A stretch of DNA of 64,000 bases from Paragonimus westermani. Its lineage: Eukaryota > Platyhelminthes > Trematoda > Plagiorchiida > Troglotrematidae. Below the pieces are notes generated by a model. The model was given only the letters and a program-made list of their open reading frames with translations. It made no database searches and was not told the DNA's origin. The stretch spans positions 1 through 64,000 of the forward strand of contig QNGE01001258.1 of assembly GCA_008508345.1 (NCBI GenBank). The letters run 5' to 3'. Below are positions 49,430 to 58,138 of this stretch, one piece after another; position 1 is the stretch's first letter, and every line of letters starts with the position of its first letter. The translations under genes and the position numbers were made by a program.

Positions 49430-49540
49430 TAGTTTTGATCTCTGTCACGGCTTCGTGTCTCACCAATTAAGATGCCTAGTGTTTCTGCTTATAGTGTTTC
49501 TGCTGCTAGTTCGAATCCAGGCAGCCCAGACATTTTGCAG
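49430..49540 (+). mobile_element. Second SINE-like family, copy 3
   Basis: Contains gtttctgctgctagttcgaatccagg followed by cccagacattt, matching the B-box half of the copies at 31.5 and 31.8 kb. The A-box half is more diverged. Confidence 0.45.
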
Positions 49541-51636
49541 TAGGGTTTTTCAAACTTATCAAAGTTGCCTTACTGTTTGCAATCAGTAATGCAATCCAAA
49601 TGTTCTACAGTGGCTTTCGTAAGCTCCAGCATGAACCCATAAAAAATTCCGCAATTGTAGTTAATCCCGTGAATCATTTGGTGGATTCAGTATGATACAG
49701 TTGGGTGAGCATTTGGGGCCATAGGTTATCAAGGGACATCTAAGTATGGTTTCTAATATTTAGTGAGTTTCCCTTCTTGGTCAGTCAGTGGTGTGTAAGT
49801 GCTACGCTGGTCTTGTTATGCTCACCTATTAGGGGATCCAGTAAGATCTTGCACTCTTTATGTTGGTTGAAGTACCATATTTTTTTTAAAGAAGTGGCTG
49901 ACCACATCATATATCACTGTGCTGGTTATCAACTTGCTGTTTCTCCTCCCCCATTTGTTACATAGTTCCGCGTTACACACTGACATGGAGAAACCTGAAT
50001 TTAAATTGAGGTGTCAGGCTAAGGTAACAAATGAGCCACACAAACAACTTTTTGCAAGTATGCGCCGAAAAAACTGGTTCGCGTTACTATTTCCGTGGGA
50101 GTGAATCTGAAAATGGCCACCGTGGTGAGTAATCCATAGTTGCCTAAGTGAGTACAGGAAAGGTTTACTGAAAGCTAATCCCAAAGGAACTGTAATCCCA
50201 TGGATGCAACGAATTAAGCAAGAAAACGTTTGAGTTACATATTGTGAATGAGGTGAGAGAGGTTCGACTGGATTTGTGTTCAAACGTCACTACCATGCAA
50301 AAGTCAATGTGAAGTCATTTCATCACATGATGAAACCGCATACGCTATGAGAAAGAAGGTTTGCAAAGATGGTTGCCTCCGGTAAATTCGCACGCAGGAT
50401 ACACTCTTAGGTTGTTTCCAAAGTACGGTGATTCATTGCCGGTTTTAAACGTTGCAGCCTAGTGCTACGTGCTTCCACGAATACTGTTGATTGGTTTTCT
50501 GGAATACTGATCTTAGTTCACCAAATGCTAATACAGCAAGAACCACCGCTGATTAGGAAGCGAGGTGTAAAATTTGGCACGAAAATCTTAATAGACACGT
50601 CACAGTAATAGTTTAGTGTACTACTGTAACAAGGTAATAACTCTTTGCCTCATTCATTATGTTCACTCAATGTGACACCAAAGGATTGTGACCTTTCGCC
50701 TCATAAATCAAGCCTTTGGATAGGATTTTTGTTCGGTAGCATTACAATCGGAACCGGAAAAATTTTTCGTCTATTAAAGATGTAACTTTTAGACAAGCAA
50801 CATGAACGCGCTGGTATCACATTTGCAATACTGCATCGAGCAAAACAGTGCTTGTTTGGTGGACAGGTTATGACCAAGCCACAGTTATTTTGAATATCAT
50901 TTATTCAAAGAGCTGCATTCGTTTGCCCTTATCATCTAGAATTGTCTATGCACATCAACTGTCACTGGAAGATCAGTTTGAACGAACTTTGCAGGTAAGG
51001 TTGAAATCTAATGAATGCTACTTGCCACAATATGTGACTTTCCTGGCAGGTCACTATTCATTCTGACTCACCCTGTTCGGTTAAAGGACGCCCACTGAAC
51101 AGTCGTACAGCCTTCAATCAGTCATGGCAAAAAATGGTGTGATTTTAGTGAAAATGAACATTTATTAGTTGGAATAAGCCTCAAATCGCTTGAGACTCCA
51201 TACTGTCAAAAAGTGTTGTGTACCGCCAGTGATTCGGTTCATTGTTCACTTTTCGGTCCTGACACGGAAGCATCCTCAGATTAGATGAATCATCTCCAAA
51301 CTTGGTGGTATTCAAAAAAGGTTCGAATTAAACAAACCAACAAAGCAAACGGTCGACAGTTGCCGGTCACGTGCGTGAAGGCAGAAGACAAAACGAACTT
51401 CGAACTGTGGAATAAAACAGAACGTGAATATAAGAACAGATAGGTTTGGGTGAAATCACTATGGTCTGTGAGATAATTGGACCAAAGTGCCATCTGGTAT
51501 CCAGGCTAGTCACAAACATGATATTTTGAGACTGCTGTCTGAAACAGCACACCATTCAAGGAAGTCCGATCAATCCAAGACATGCCAATATGTGCCTGGG
51601 TGATATCCTCATCAATTCCATAACATCTAGCACATC
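49541..51636. other. No recognisable gene
   Basis: Short frames without identifiable domains. No repeat structure was noted before the transposon end at 51639. Confidence 0.4.
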
Positions 51637-51638
51637 TA

Positions 51639-51899
51639 TTTCCATTCTGGGCACAAGATTTTCCATTACATGCTAGAGCAAATCACTTTAGTGCATTAGA
51701 ATTTCCACCTTAGATTCTTGGACGCGACGGCAAGAACGCGATTGGCCCAACTAAAATCAAGGGACCACCAATCTTAACTAGAGTGCTTCACATTGGCTAC
51801 TTCGGTAGAGGAAGTGGTTTGGATTATTCGAGGGTTGTCAACAGGTTTGCTTAATGAGAACGGGGTTAGCGGTCAAACTGCAGCATAGATCACCTGACC
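51639..51899. repeat. Left terminal inverted repeat
   Basis: 261 bp starting tttccattctgggcac and ending cacctgacc. Compared by eye with the reverse complement of 53035-53295, only two differences were found. Confidence 0.92.
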
Positions 51900-52088
51900 T
51901 TGCTCCTACTAATTCATCAAACCACAGGTCGTATCGGTTCCTTTGGCAAGTAAAGGGTTGCGAGTGGTTATGGGTGTCTGTGAATCTCACGTCCGATAGG
52001 AGTGAGGTTTAGGGTCGTGGTAGACTTCGAGCTGTACTATGAGAGTGAACCAGTTTGTGAGAACACTTTCATTAGTTCTCTCACACGC

Positions 52089-52700
52089 ATGGCTGGCGGA
52101 CGCAAGTGCACTCGCATCAGTGCCGAAGCACGCAGACGTATTATTGAAGCACTTGAATAGGGCGATAACTGGCGCACGGTTGCCCTTCTGAACGGAGTCA
52201 AGTGTAATACTGCTTACAAGTGGCCACATGTGGACTGCATCAGTTATGAAGCTCAGCCTCGTAAAGGACACTGAATTAGGATTCTGACAGAATCAGAGAT
52301 CGACATGTTGCTGGAGTGAATTTCCATGGACCCAACGATTACACTCCAATTTTCGAGATTGCGCGTGAAGGCTGATTTTTAAAAAGAGTTGTCGACCACA
52401 ACGATTAGTCGATACTTGGATGGTCGGTGCATAACTGTCAGGAAACTGCACCAAGTACCTATTGGCGTGAACGCAAATGAGAATTTGGAGTTACGGCGAC
52501 TGTTTGCGTATCGACTGATGGGGTTTTATGCAAATAGAAAGACTATTTGCTGGATAGATGAGACGAACTTCGATCTGTACTGTGCGAGGGCAATGAGACG
52601 TTTATTAAGAGGAACGAGAGCATGCGTCTCTGTAACAAACAGCCGAGGCTGTAATCTTCATTTGATTCGAGCTATGGCACCAAGCTCGATAGTAGGCTGA
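52089..52700 (+). pseudogene. Transposase N-terminal half (DNA-binding, first catalytic Asp)
   Basis: The plus strand from an ATG at 52089 reads MAGGRKCTRISAEARRRIIE, a stop, then WRTVALLNGVKCNTAYKW. This is a helix-turn-helix of the IS630/Tc1 type. After further stops comes TTTISRYLDGRCITVRKL (second helix-turn-helix end), FYANRKTICWIDETNFDLYC (WIDETNF carries the first catalytic Asp) and LHLIRAMAPSSIVG. The frame ends at 52698-52700. At this point the second half should begin, but the plus strand switches to the reverse complement of coding sequence. At least three in-frame stops inactivate this half. Confidence 0.85.
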
Positions 52701-52738
52701 ACGACGAGGCGGGTAGCGTACAAGAGCAGCGATTGCAA
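52664..52738. repeat. Junction repeat, left copy
   Basis: 75 bp, from gattcgagct to gcgattgcaa. It is the inverted counterpart of 52956-53030 with 11 mismatches by my count (about 85% identity). It encodes the AMxPSSIVGxxTRRxAY region of the transposase. Confidence 0.85.
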
Positions 52739-52961
52739 TACTCTGCTGCAGTTGTCTTTTAAGTCTTGCTTTCATCATGCTCCAGACATTCTCAATTGGA
52801 TTCAACATTGATGAACAAGGTACCAGTCGTAAGATTTGTAACGCATTGTATAACTCCTCAGCAAATACATTTTCCAGATCGGTGTGACATGGTGCGTTGT
52901 CGCATGTCAGCACAATGTTTGACATAAGTGTACTGATCGTCATCTGACACATCCCTTGCAA
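52739..52961 (-). pseudogene. Transposase C-terminal half, inverted
   Basis: The minus strand reads MQGMCQMTISTLMSNIVLTC, DNAPCHTDLENVFAEEL and MLNPIENVWSMMKARLKRQL. CDNAPCH holds the second catalytic Asp and NPIENVW the catalytic Glu, with 35 residues between them by my count. This belongs directly after SSIVG of the plus-strand half, so the segment is inverted relative to the N-terminus. Its open frame runs on into the flanking 75-bp repeat to 52605. The half itself is nearly undamaged, with one frame slip at its upstream junction. Confidence 0.88.
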
Positions 52962-53030
52962 TCGCTGTTGTTGTATGCTCCCCGCCTCGTCATCCAGCCA
53001 ACTATCGAGCTTGGTGTCATCGCTTCAATC
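52956..53030. repeat. Junction repeat, right copy
   Basis: On the minus strand this reads through IEAMTPSSIVGWMTRRGAYN and joins the terminal repeat directly, with only a few bases between (53031-53034). It keeps Trp where the left copy has a stop. Confidence 0.85.
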
Positions 53031-53034
53031 AGAG

Positions 53035-53295
53035 GGTCAGGTGATCTATGCTGCAGTTTGACCGCTAACCCCGTTCTCATTAAGCAAACCCGTTGACAAC
53101 CCTCGAATAATCCAAACCACTTCGTCTACCGAAGTAGCCAATGTGAAGCACTCTAGTTAAGATTGGTGGTCCCTTGATTTTAGTTGGGCCAATCGCGTTC
53201 TTGCCGTCGCGTCCAAGAATCTAAGGTGGAAATTCTAATGCACTAAAGTGATTTGCTCTAGCATGTAATGGAAAATCTTGTGCCCAGAATGGAAA
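53035..53295. repeat. Right terminal inverted repeat
   Basis: 261 bp, reverse complement of 51639-51899 apart from two differences. It ends gcccagaatggaaa. Confidence 0.92.
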
Positions 53296-53297
53296 CA

Positions 53298-55685
53298 GGT
53301 ATGTAATATGCTATAGTTACATCGCATTTATCCTCCATAATTTCGATAATTTTTGAACTGCTTTTTTGCGTTTTGTTGTCAACGCTTGTCTAAATTTACA
53401 CGGCAAACTCTTATTTCGGTTTCTTTTCATCTGTCTAGTTTTTCTCTTGTCGAATTTTCTACATTTGGCCGTTCTAACCTAATGCTTACCCCTGTTCATT
53501 CGTAATTGTTTCATGATGTTTTGCCTTACGTGGTGTGTCAATGTTACCATCAAATCGGTAACCAGTCCATCTGGTTCAGGGAAGTTTCTGGGTGAAGTGT
53601 AAAACGTCATGGTGAATAACTCGCAAGTAGCTCTAAAGATGTATAGTTCTAGCGTCATTTGTTTTTCCTAACTACGTAGAGATGTTCTACTCCGCAAACC
53701 ATGTGCGTGGTGTAAGAACTATCAATCACTGTGTTTCTATCGAAAATTGGCAGCATTTCGGTTGTTGCATTACACGTTATCATCACTGGTCTTCGGAGAG
53801 TCAACAAAACTGTTTTCTCTAGTATTTAAATTTATACACTTGTGCGAACTCAACGCTACGTCCGCTAGAGCAACGAATCTTCAGTCGTGCATGCGGAAAA
53901 CAGAATATGTAATGGATCATTGCTAGATTTACGAGGTAATGACTTGTTCTTGACAGGAGTCGGCAGCCGAAAACAGAAGATGATGAAGTTTTTCCTTTGC
54001 ATCCTACAGCCAATTACAAGGACACATTAAACCTGGTTTGCTCGGTAAAATTGTGAGGAAACACAGTTATCATACGGTATACATCTGGCATGCATTAAGC
54101 ACATGCACGCTGGAGACCCACAATGCGGAATCAATAAAAATTTCTTGTTTTCTCTAGTTTCAGGATCACTTTCAGACCCGAAGAAACCAGAGCTTGACTT
54201 ATTTTTACAAATGACGCAGGGTAGAGGAGACAGATGGCTTTATCCCAGCAGAGGGTGCACCATCGCTCCCCAAAACAGAGTAACTAAAATCTAACTGATC
54301 TCTTATAGGCGAGTTTATTGATAAACTGTATTTGGAGTGGAATTAACAAGGACATTACGAAAAGGTGTGTTGATTTCTCATGTTTGTTTGCGGATGCACG
54401 CAGTTGTTGACAGGTCATTCGCATACATTTTTGTATATTGGTATGCATATAATGGTGAGCGAGTATGGTACTGCCCATCTTGTTTTAAAGTGCAGAAAAA
54501 CACTCTCCATGAATGAACGCAGGTTTCAATTTGGAGTTAAAAATCGAGACACACATGTGTAGTTTTCTCACACCCTAATGTATTCGCAATTACACGTGGT
54601 TTCCGAATTTACACGTCTCAAATGGACAGAGTGCATGGCTTGTTAGCGATTTGTGCTAATTGTGCTCGTTAACGATGTGTGACAGTTGACCATAGGAGGA
54701 GAGGAATTCTTCACTTAAAAAACCCACGTGTTTGGTATGCGGAATATATTTATGAGATGAAAGAAACCGGAATCATTGACCCTGGATATGTAGTAAGATT
54801 ATCCGCGCTTTTGACGAGATTCATTAAAGGCAGATTTGGAAGAAAGGTGGCTATGAGTAGTTCAGTTAATGGAAAGTTGGAGTGGATCTCTTAAAATGAT
54901 CAAGTGTTCTCTTTCATCAGCCAGTATAGTGCTCAAAATGATTACGATATAACGTATTTATCCCTCCAGTATGAGGCAGATAAGTTGAGTGTCTGATACG
55001 GCGACTAGAATACTCAGGACCTTTGTACAGTCATAGCATGGTATCTGTTCTACTGAATGATGCTGGTTCACCGTTTCGGACACAAGTAGTGTAAAAAACA
55101 ACAGAGAAAGAGGGCTGACTAGTTATGTTAAATGACTATCAATGCGTGTTCACATCAGATTTCACCATAATAGATCCGTTGTAGGTTGAAAAATAGTTTC
55201 CTCTGGAACACCGGAAAAATTCCAGCGAATTTCGTTGTTCCACAGTTATACTGTCGTGATGACGGTCACGTGAAACCAGAAAGCAAAACGCCCGAAGAAG
55301 TAGTTTATTGATTCAGGCAACTGACAAGTAGTCTGTATGCACAATAAACAAAATCAGCATGAAAGTAATGTGCTTTGGGAGATGGAAAGACTGAAGGACT
55401 CTATATAACTCCTGACTTAGAGCTCTGCGGTAGAGTAAACATTTGTTGATTATGGAAGCAGGCAATGATTTAGTAACGATAACCTTTATATGTCATTGTC
55501 TATGTCATAGTACGGTCATAACTGGTGTTCGATGTGCATGAATTGGAGTGGCAGTTAGGAGGTTGAGGAATCGTCATTCGAGTCAAACATTGATTTTGCA
55601 GATTGGGTGAGTTCCTGCGAATCCGTTTATGTGTCTGGTATATGCTAGCTAGAAAAGTATTCATAAGCAAGTTTTGACATAGTTG
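53298..55685. other. No recognisable gene
   Basis: Short frames only. If the integrase tail at 55.7 kb belongs to a Gypsy element, its 3' LTR would fall in the last part of this stretch, but no LTR partner was identified. Confidence 0.4.
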
Positions 55686-55689
55686 ACCG

Positions 55690-55990
55690 AATCACTGGCT
55701 CATGATCAACGTCAACTCCTCTTTATTTTTCCATGTCCATTGACTGACGTACCCCTTTCCTGTCGACGGCAAAATACGTGTCTTTGTGACCAAACACCCT
55801 GGAAGGACCGTCGCACAGTGAATGAAGTGGTGTTTCGTTATGCCGAAGCGAATGCAAGCAAAAAGGTTCGGGGGTGGGGTGGGGTGGATCACGGTGATTC
55901 TCTTGACGGATCAACAATTAACTTGGAGGTTTGGGTTGCTTATGCTACGCGTGATTTTTTAAATGCACACCATGAACCGCATCAGAACTC
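55690..55990 (-). pseudogene. Probable Gypsy integrase C-terminal tail
   Basis: Minus-strand frames give CDGPSRVFGHKDTYFAVDRK followed by VRQSMDMEK. The pattern YxGPxxVxxRxxKxFxVxxxGxxxxxSIDRLKPA marks the GPY/F-type module that ends Gypsy integrases. Upstream (55990-55870) another frame gives CAFKKSRVA and LIVDPS. The order fits, but frames change often and no catalytic core is seen. An alternative is chance similarity. Confidence 0.4.
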
Positions 55991-56089
55991 AGAGGTGTCG
56001 GCGAATCAGACGCAAATTTTTCCTTATGCCTTAGTATGTGAACCTAAACGAGTTCGACGGAGGCACGTCCTTTATAGTCGTTTATAAGA

Positions 56090-57212
56090 TGGAAAGAACG
56101 ACAGTTAGATGAGCTGACCATTTGTTATTTGCTGATGCTGTCAACAAAGATGATGTTAGTTAGAAGGTGGAAATTTCCAACCATGTTTTTCGGTGAGGGC
56201 CTACATGCAGTCCTTCTGTGTAGGCATTCAAAGACACGGTTCAAATCATGGTAAAGGGCCGATGCAACTTCAGACCTACGGTCAATAGGAATCTAGGTTG
56301 AGAAACCGAAATTTGAAATCCGGTGTGCAGTGAAACTGTGTGCATTGAGTTTCATCAACCTGTCTCTCTAGACAACAACGATGGACCTTTCCCTGAATCT
56401 ACCGACGTTTGTCACAATTTGTGTATAGCCATTGGCAGGTGAGCGGAGGCCATAGATACCAGCATAAACATGTTTTAAAGTTGCAAACGCTTCAGACGTA
56501 CTGATGGTATAGCGGTGTATTTCACTCCGCTAACATGCGAAATACTGCTTAACCCAGTTGCGATCATCTGTACAAGCGTGACCTTCAACAACCACCCTCG
56601 TTTGGGTGTATATGCTGGGACTGCGTGCTTGAGAAAGGAACGATCGGGGTTTAGTGATGGACATACCACATGCAACTTAGGAGTCGGACTAATGTGGAGG
56701 CAGATCATATGGTTTCAGAGATGGGGGCTATAACGAAGATGAGGGGCCTCCGGATCACTGACTTGAAGTTTCGTTTGGACAGGTGGGTTGATGACGCCTG
56801 GTGATATTTTGCTGACGTCGGGATGTCGTAAGGCGTCTGCGATGAAAGTTCTGGAACTGTCAGTGAGGCGGTTGTCAGTAGTGAAATTGGATATGAAATA
56901 TGGACGTTTTGTTGCTGTCAGGAAATACCGACCAAGAGGGGAGCGGAAGGCAACAGCAAGGGTTTGTGGAAATTAAGATGATGGTGAAACTTTGATACTC
57001 GAGAGGATGACAATACAGGTGGTCAGAAACACGAACAAATAATTCGTAGTGAGTTTTCCATGTTTGGATTTCCCAGGGACGTAGAGACCAAAGACCAGAT
57101 TTCGCCAGCCACTCTGATTCTCTGCATGGAGTCGGAGGGTTCATATTATGTCTGTGTCGAAAAACGGACACGACTGAGCCTGAAATGGACGGCAAGAGAG
57201 TTCCCATGTATT
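56090..57212. other. No recognisable gene
   Basis: Short frames on both strands, none recognised. The stretch could include the decayed upstream part of the putative integrase, but no motif was readable. Confidence 0.35.
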
Positions 57213-57222
57213 ATTTTCAAGA
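57213..57222. repeat. Left target-site duplication of PLE
   Basis: attttcaaga, repeated exactly at 58129-58138 on the other side of the element. Confidence 0.88.
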
Positions 57223-57225
57223 TTC

Positions 57226-57539
57226 ATGAGAACGACAGAGTAGCGAACAAGACTTGTTTTCTGTGTTTGATCATCAGGCTAATTACAACACAATAAATAT
57301 AAAAAACAGTGACTAATGTGAGTCAGATAAACGGTCAATATAGGTTAAGGACGACATGTTTGTTATCAGTTACGTGATCACTGTTCCAAATCATGGGCCT
57401 GACTGATTGTGGACCAGGGGAGGTTGAGTGTCCACACGAACTTCTTCTGAGCGCAGAGGTCAGGGTTACGCAATCGGATGCTGATGGCTTCGGCAACAGT
57501 CAACATTCGAAATCTCACCCCTTTTGATCGATTCCTTGG
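57226..57539. repeat. Left 314-bp inverted arm
   Basis: Reverse complement of 57815-58128, from atgagaacgacagag to attccttgg. It contains the end of the endonuclease coding sequence in antisense, and the 3' UTR. Confidence 0.93.
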
Positions 57540-57574
57540 TTAGTTTCTAGTTTACTCATGAAAACGTCAGCTAA

Positions 57575-57976
57575 CTCAAAGACAAACTTCCATATTTTAC
57601 AACCAATTTTTGTGTGCATTCATTTGTTTGCTCGTGTCGAGCATCATATATTGGTCGTACTGCAAGGCGATTGTCGGACAGAGTGCGTGAACACCATCCT
57701 GCGCGGTTGAACAGTGGTGTGACTAAAACTGTTTCAAGCGCGATTGTTGCTCACTTGACCGACTCCAATCATTCTGTCAGTAAGAAAGATGCTTTTCGGA
57801 TTGTCTATCGAGTGCCAAGGAATCGATCAAAAGGGGTGAGATTTCGAATGTTGACTGTTGCCGAAGCCATCAGCATCCGATTGCGTAACCCTGACCTCTG
57901 CGCTCAGAAGAAGTTCGTGCGGACACTCAACCTCCCCTGGTCCACAATCAGTCAGGCCCATGATTTGGAACAGTGA
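57575..57976 (+). CDS. PLE linker end and GIY-YIG endonuclease, open frame
   Basis: An open frame runs from just after a stop at 57572-57574 to the TGA at 57974-57976. It begins LKDKLPYFTTNFCVHSFVCS, the usual PLE linker, then CRASYIGRTARRLSDRVREH (YIG motif and conserved Arg helix), SSAIVAHLTDSNHSVS, LTVAEAISIRLRNPDLCAQK (conserved Glu in AEA) and FVRTLNLPWS. The domain is complete from the VHS segment in the GIY position to the C-terminus and has no stop. In a whole PLE this nuclease nicks the target DNA. Here the reverse transcriptase is missing and no promoter or ATG is evident, so translation is doubtful. The part after 57815 is duplicated in the left arm. Confidence 0.85.
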   Translation, partial: LKDKLPYFTTNFCVHSFVCSCRASYIGRTARRLSDRVREHHPARLNSGVTKTVSSAIVAHLTDSNHSVSKKDAFRIVYRVPRNRSKGVRFRMLTVAEAISIRLRNPDLCAQKKFVRTLNLPWSTISQAHDLEQ

Positions 57977-58128
57977 TCACGTAACTGATAACAAACATGT
58001 CGTCCTTAACCTATATTGACCGTTTATCTGACTCACATTAGTCACTGTTTTTTATATTTATTGTGTTGTAATTAGCCTGATGATCAAACACAGAAAACAA
58101 GTCTTGTTCGCTACTCTGTCGTTCTCAT
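57815..58128. repeat. Right 314-bp inverted arm
   Basis: The 3' end of the PLE in its normal orientation, including codons from about PRNRSKG to the stop at 57976 and about 150 bp of 3' UTR. Its tail includes cctgatgatc and aacaagtcttgtt. Confidence 0.93.
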
Positions 58129-58138
58129 ATTTTCAAGA
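58129..58138. repeat. Right target-site duplication of PLE
   Basis: Exact copy of 57213-57222 (attttcaaga). Confidence 0.88.

Larger units (their letters stand above)
51639..53295. mobile_element. Tc1/mariner/IS630-type transposon with split transposase
   Basis: A 1,657-bp unit bounded by 261-bp terminal inverted repeats (51639-51899 and 53035-53295). These differ at only two positions by my alignment. The left end is preceded by TA (51637-51638) and the right end is followed by CA (53296-53297), close to the TA duplication of this superfamily. The N-terminal half of a DDE transposase is on the plus strand and the C-terminal half on the minus strand. The two junctions are marked by 75-bp inverted copies (52664-52738, 52956-53030). 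It cannot make its own transposase but keeps well-matched ends. Confidence 0.88.
57223..58128 (+). mobile_element. Fold-back Penelope-like element, recent insertion
   Basis: A 906-bp insertion between exact 10-bp target duplications. From left to right: 3 extra bases, a 314-bp inverted copy of the element's 3' end (57226-57539), a 275-bp spacer carrying the start of the endonuclease, and the 314-bp normal 3' end (57815-58128). The arms differ at one position by my reading (A in the left arm where the right arm's complement has G). The endonuclease frame is undamaged, so the copy appears young. The reverse transcriptase is absent. Confidence 0.9.

Noticed and set aside
55683..56087. 134-codon plus-strand open frame
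   Set aside because: No recognisable domain, and it is antisense to minus-strand frames that resemble a Gypsy integrase tail.
58078..58115. CTGATGA followed by GAAA and AAGTC in the PLE tail as a hammerhead ribozyme
   Set aside because: Stem I bases next to the core do not pair and stem II would have at most one pair, so the fold fails. The palindrome aacaag-cttgtt explains the symmetry better.
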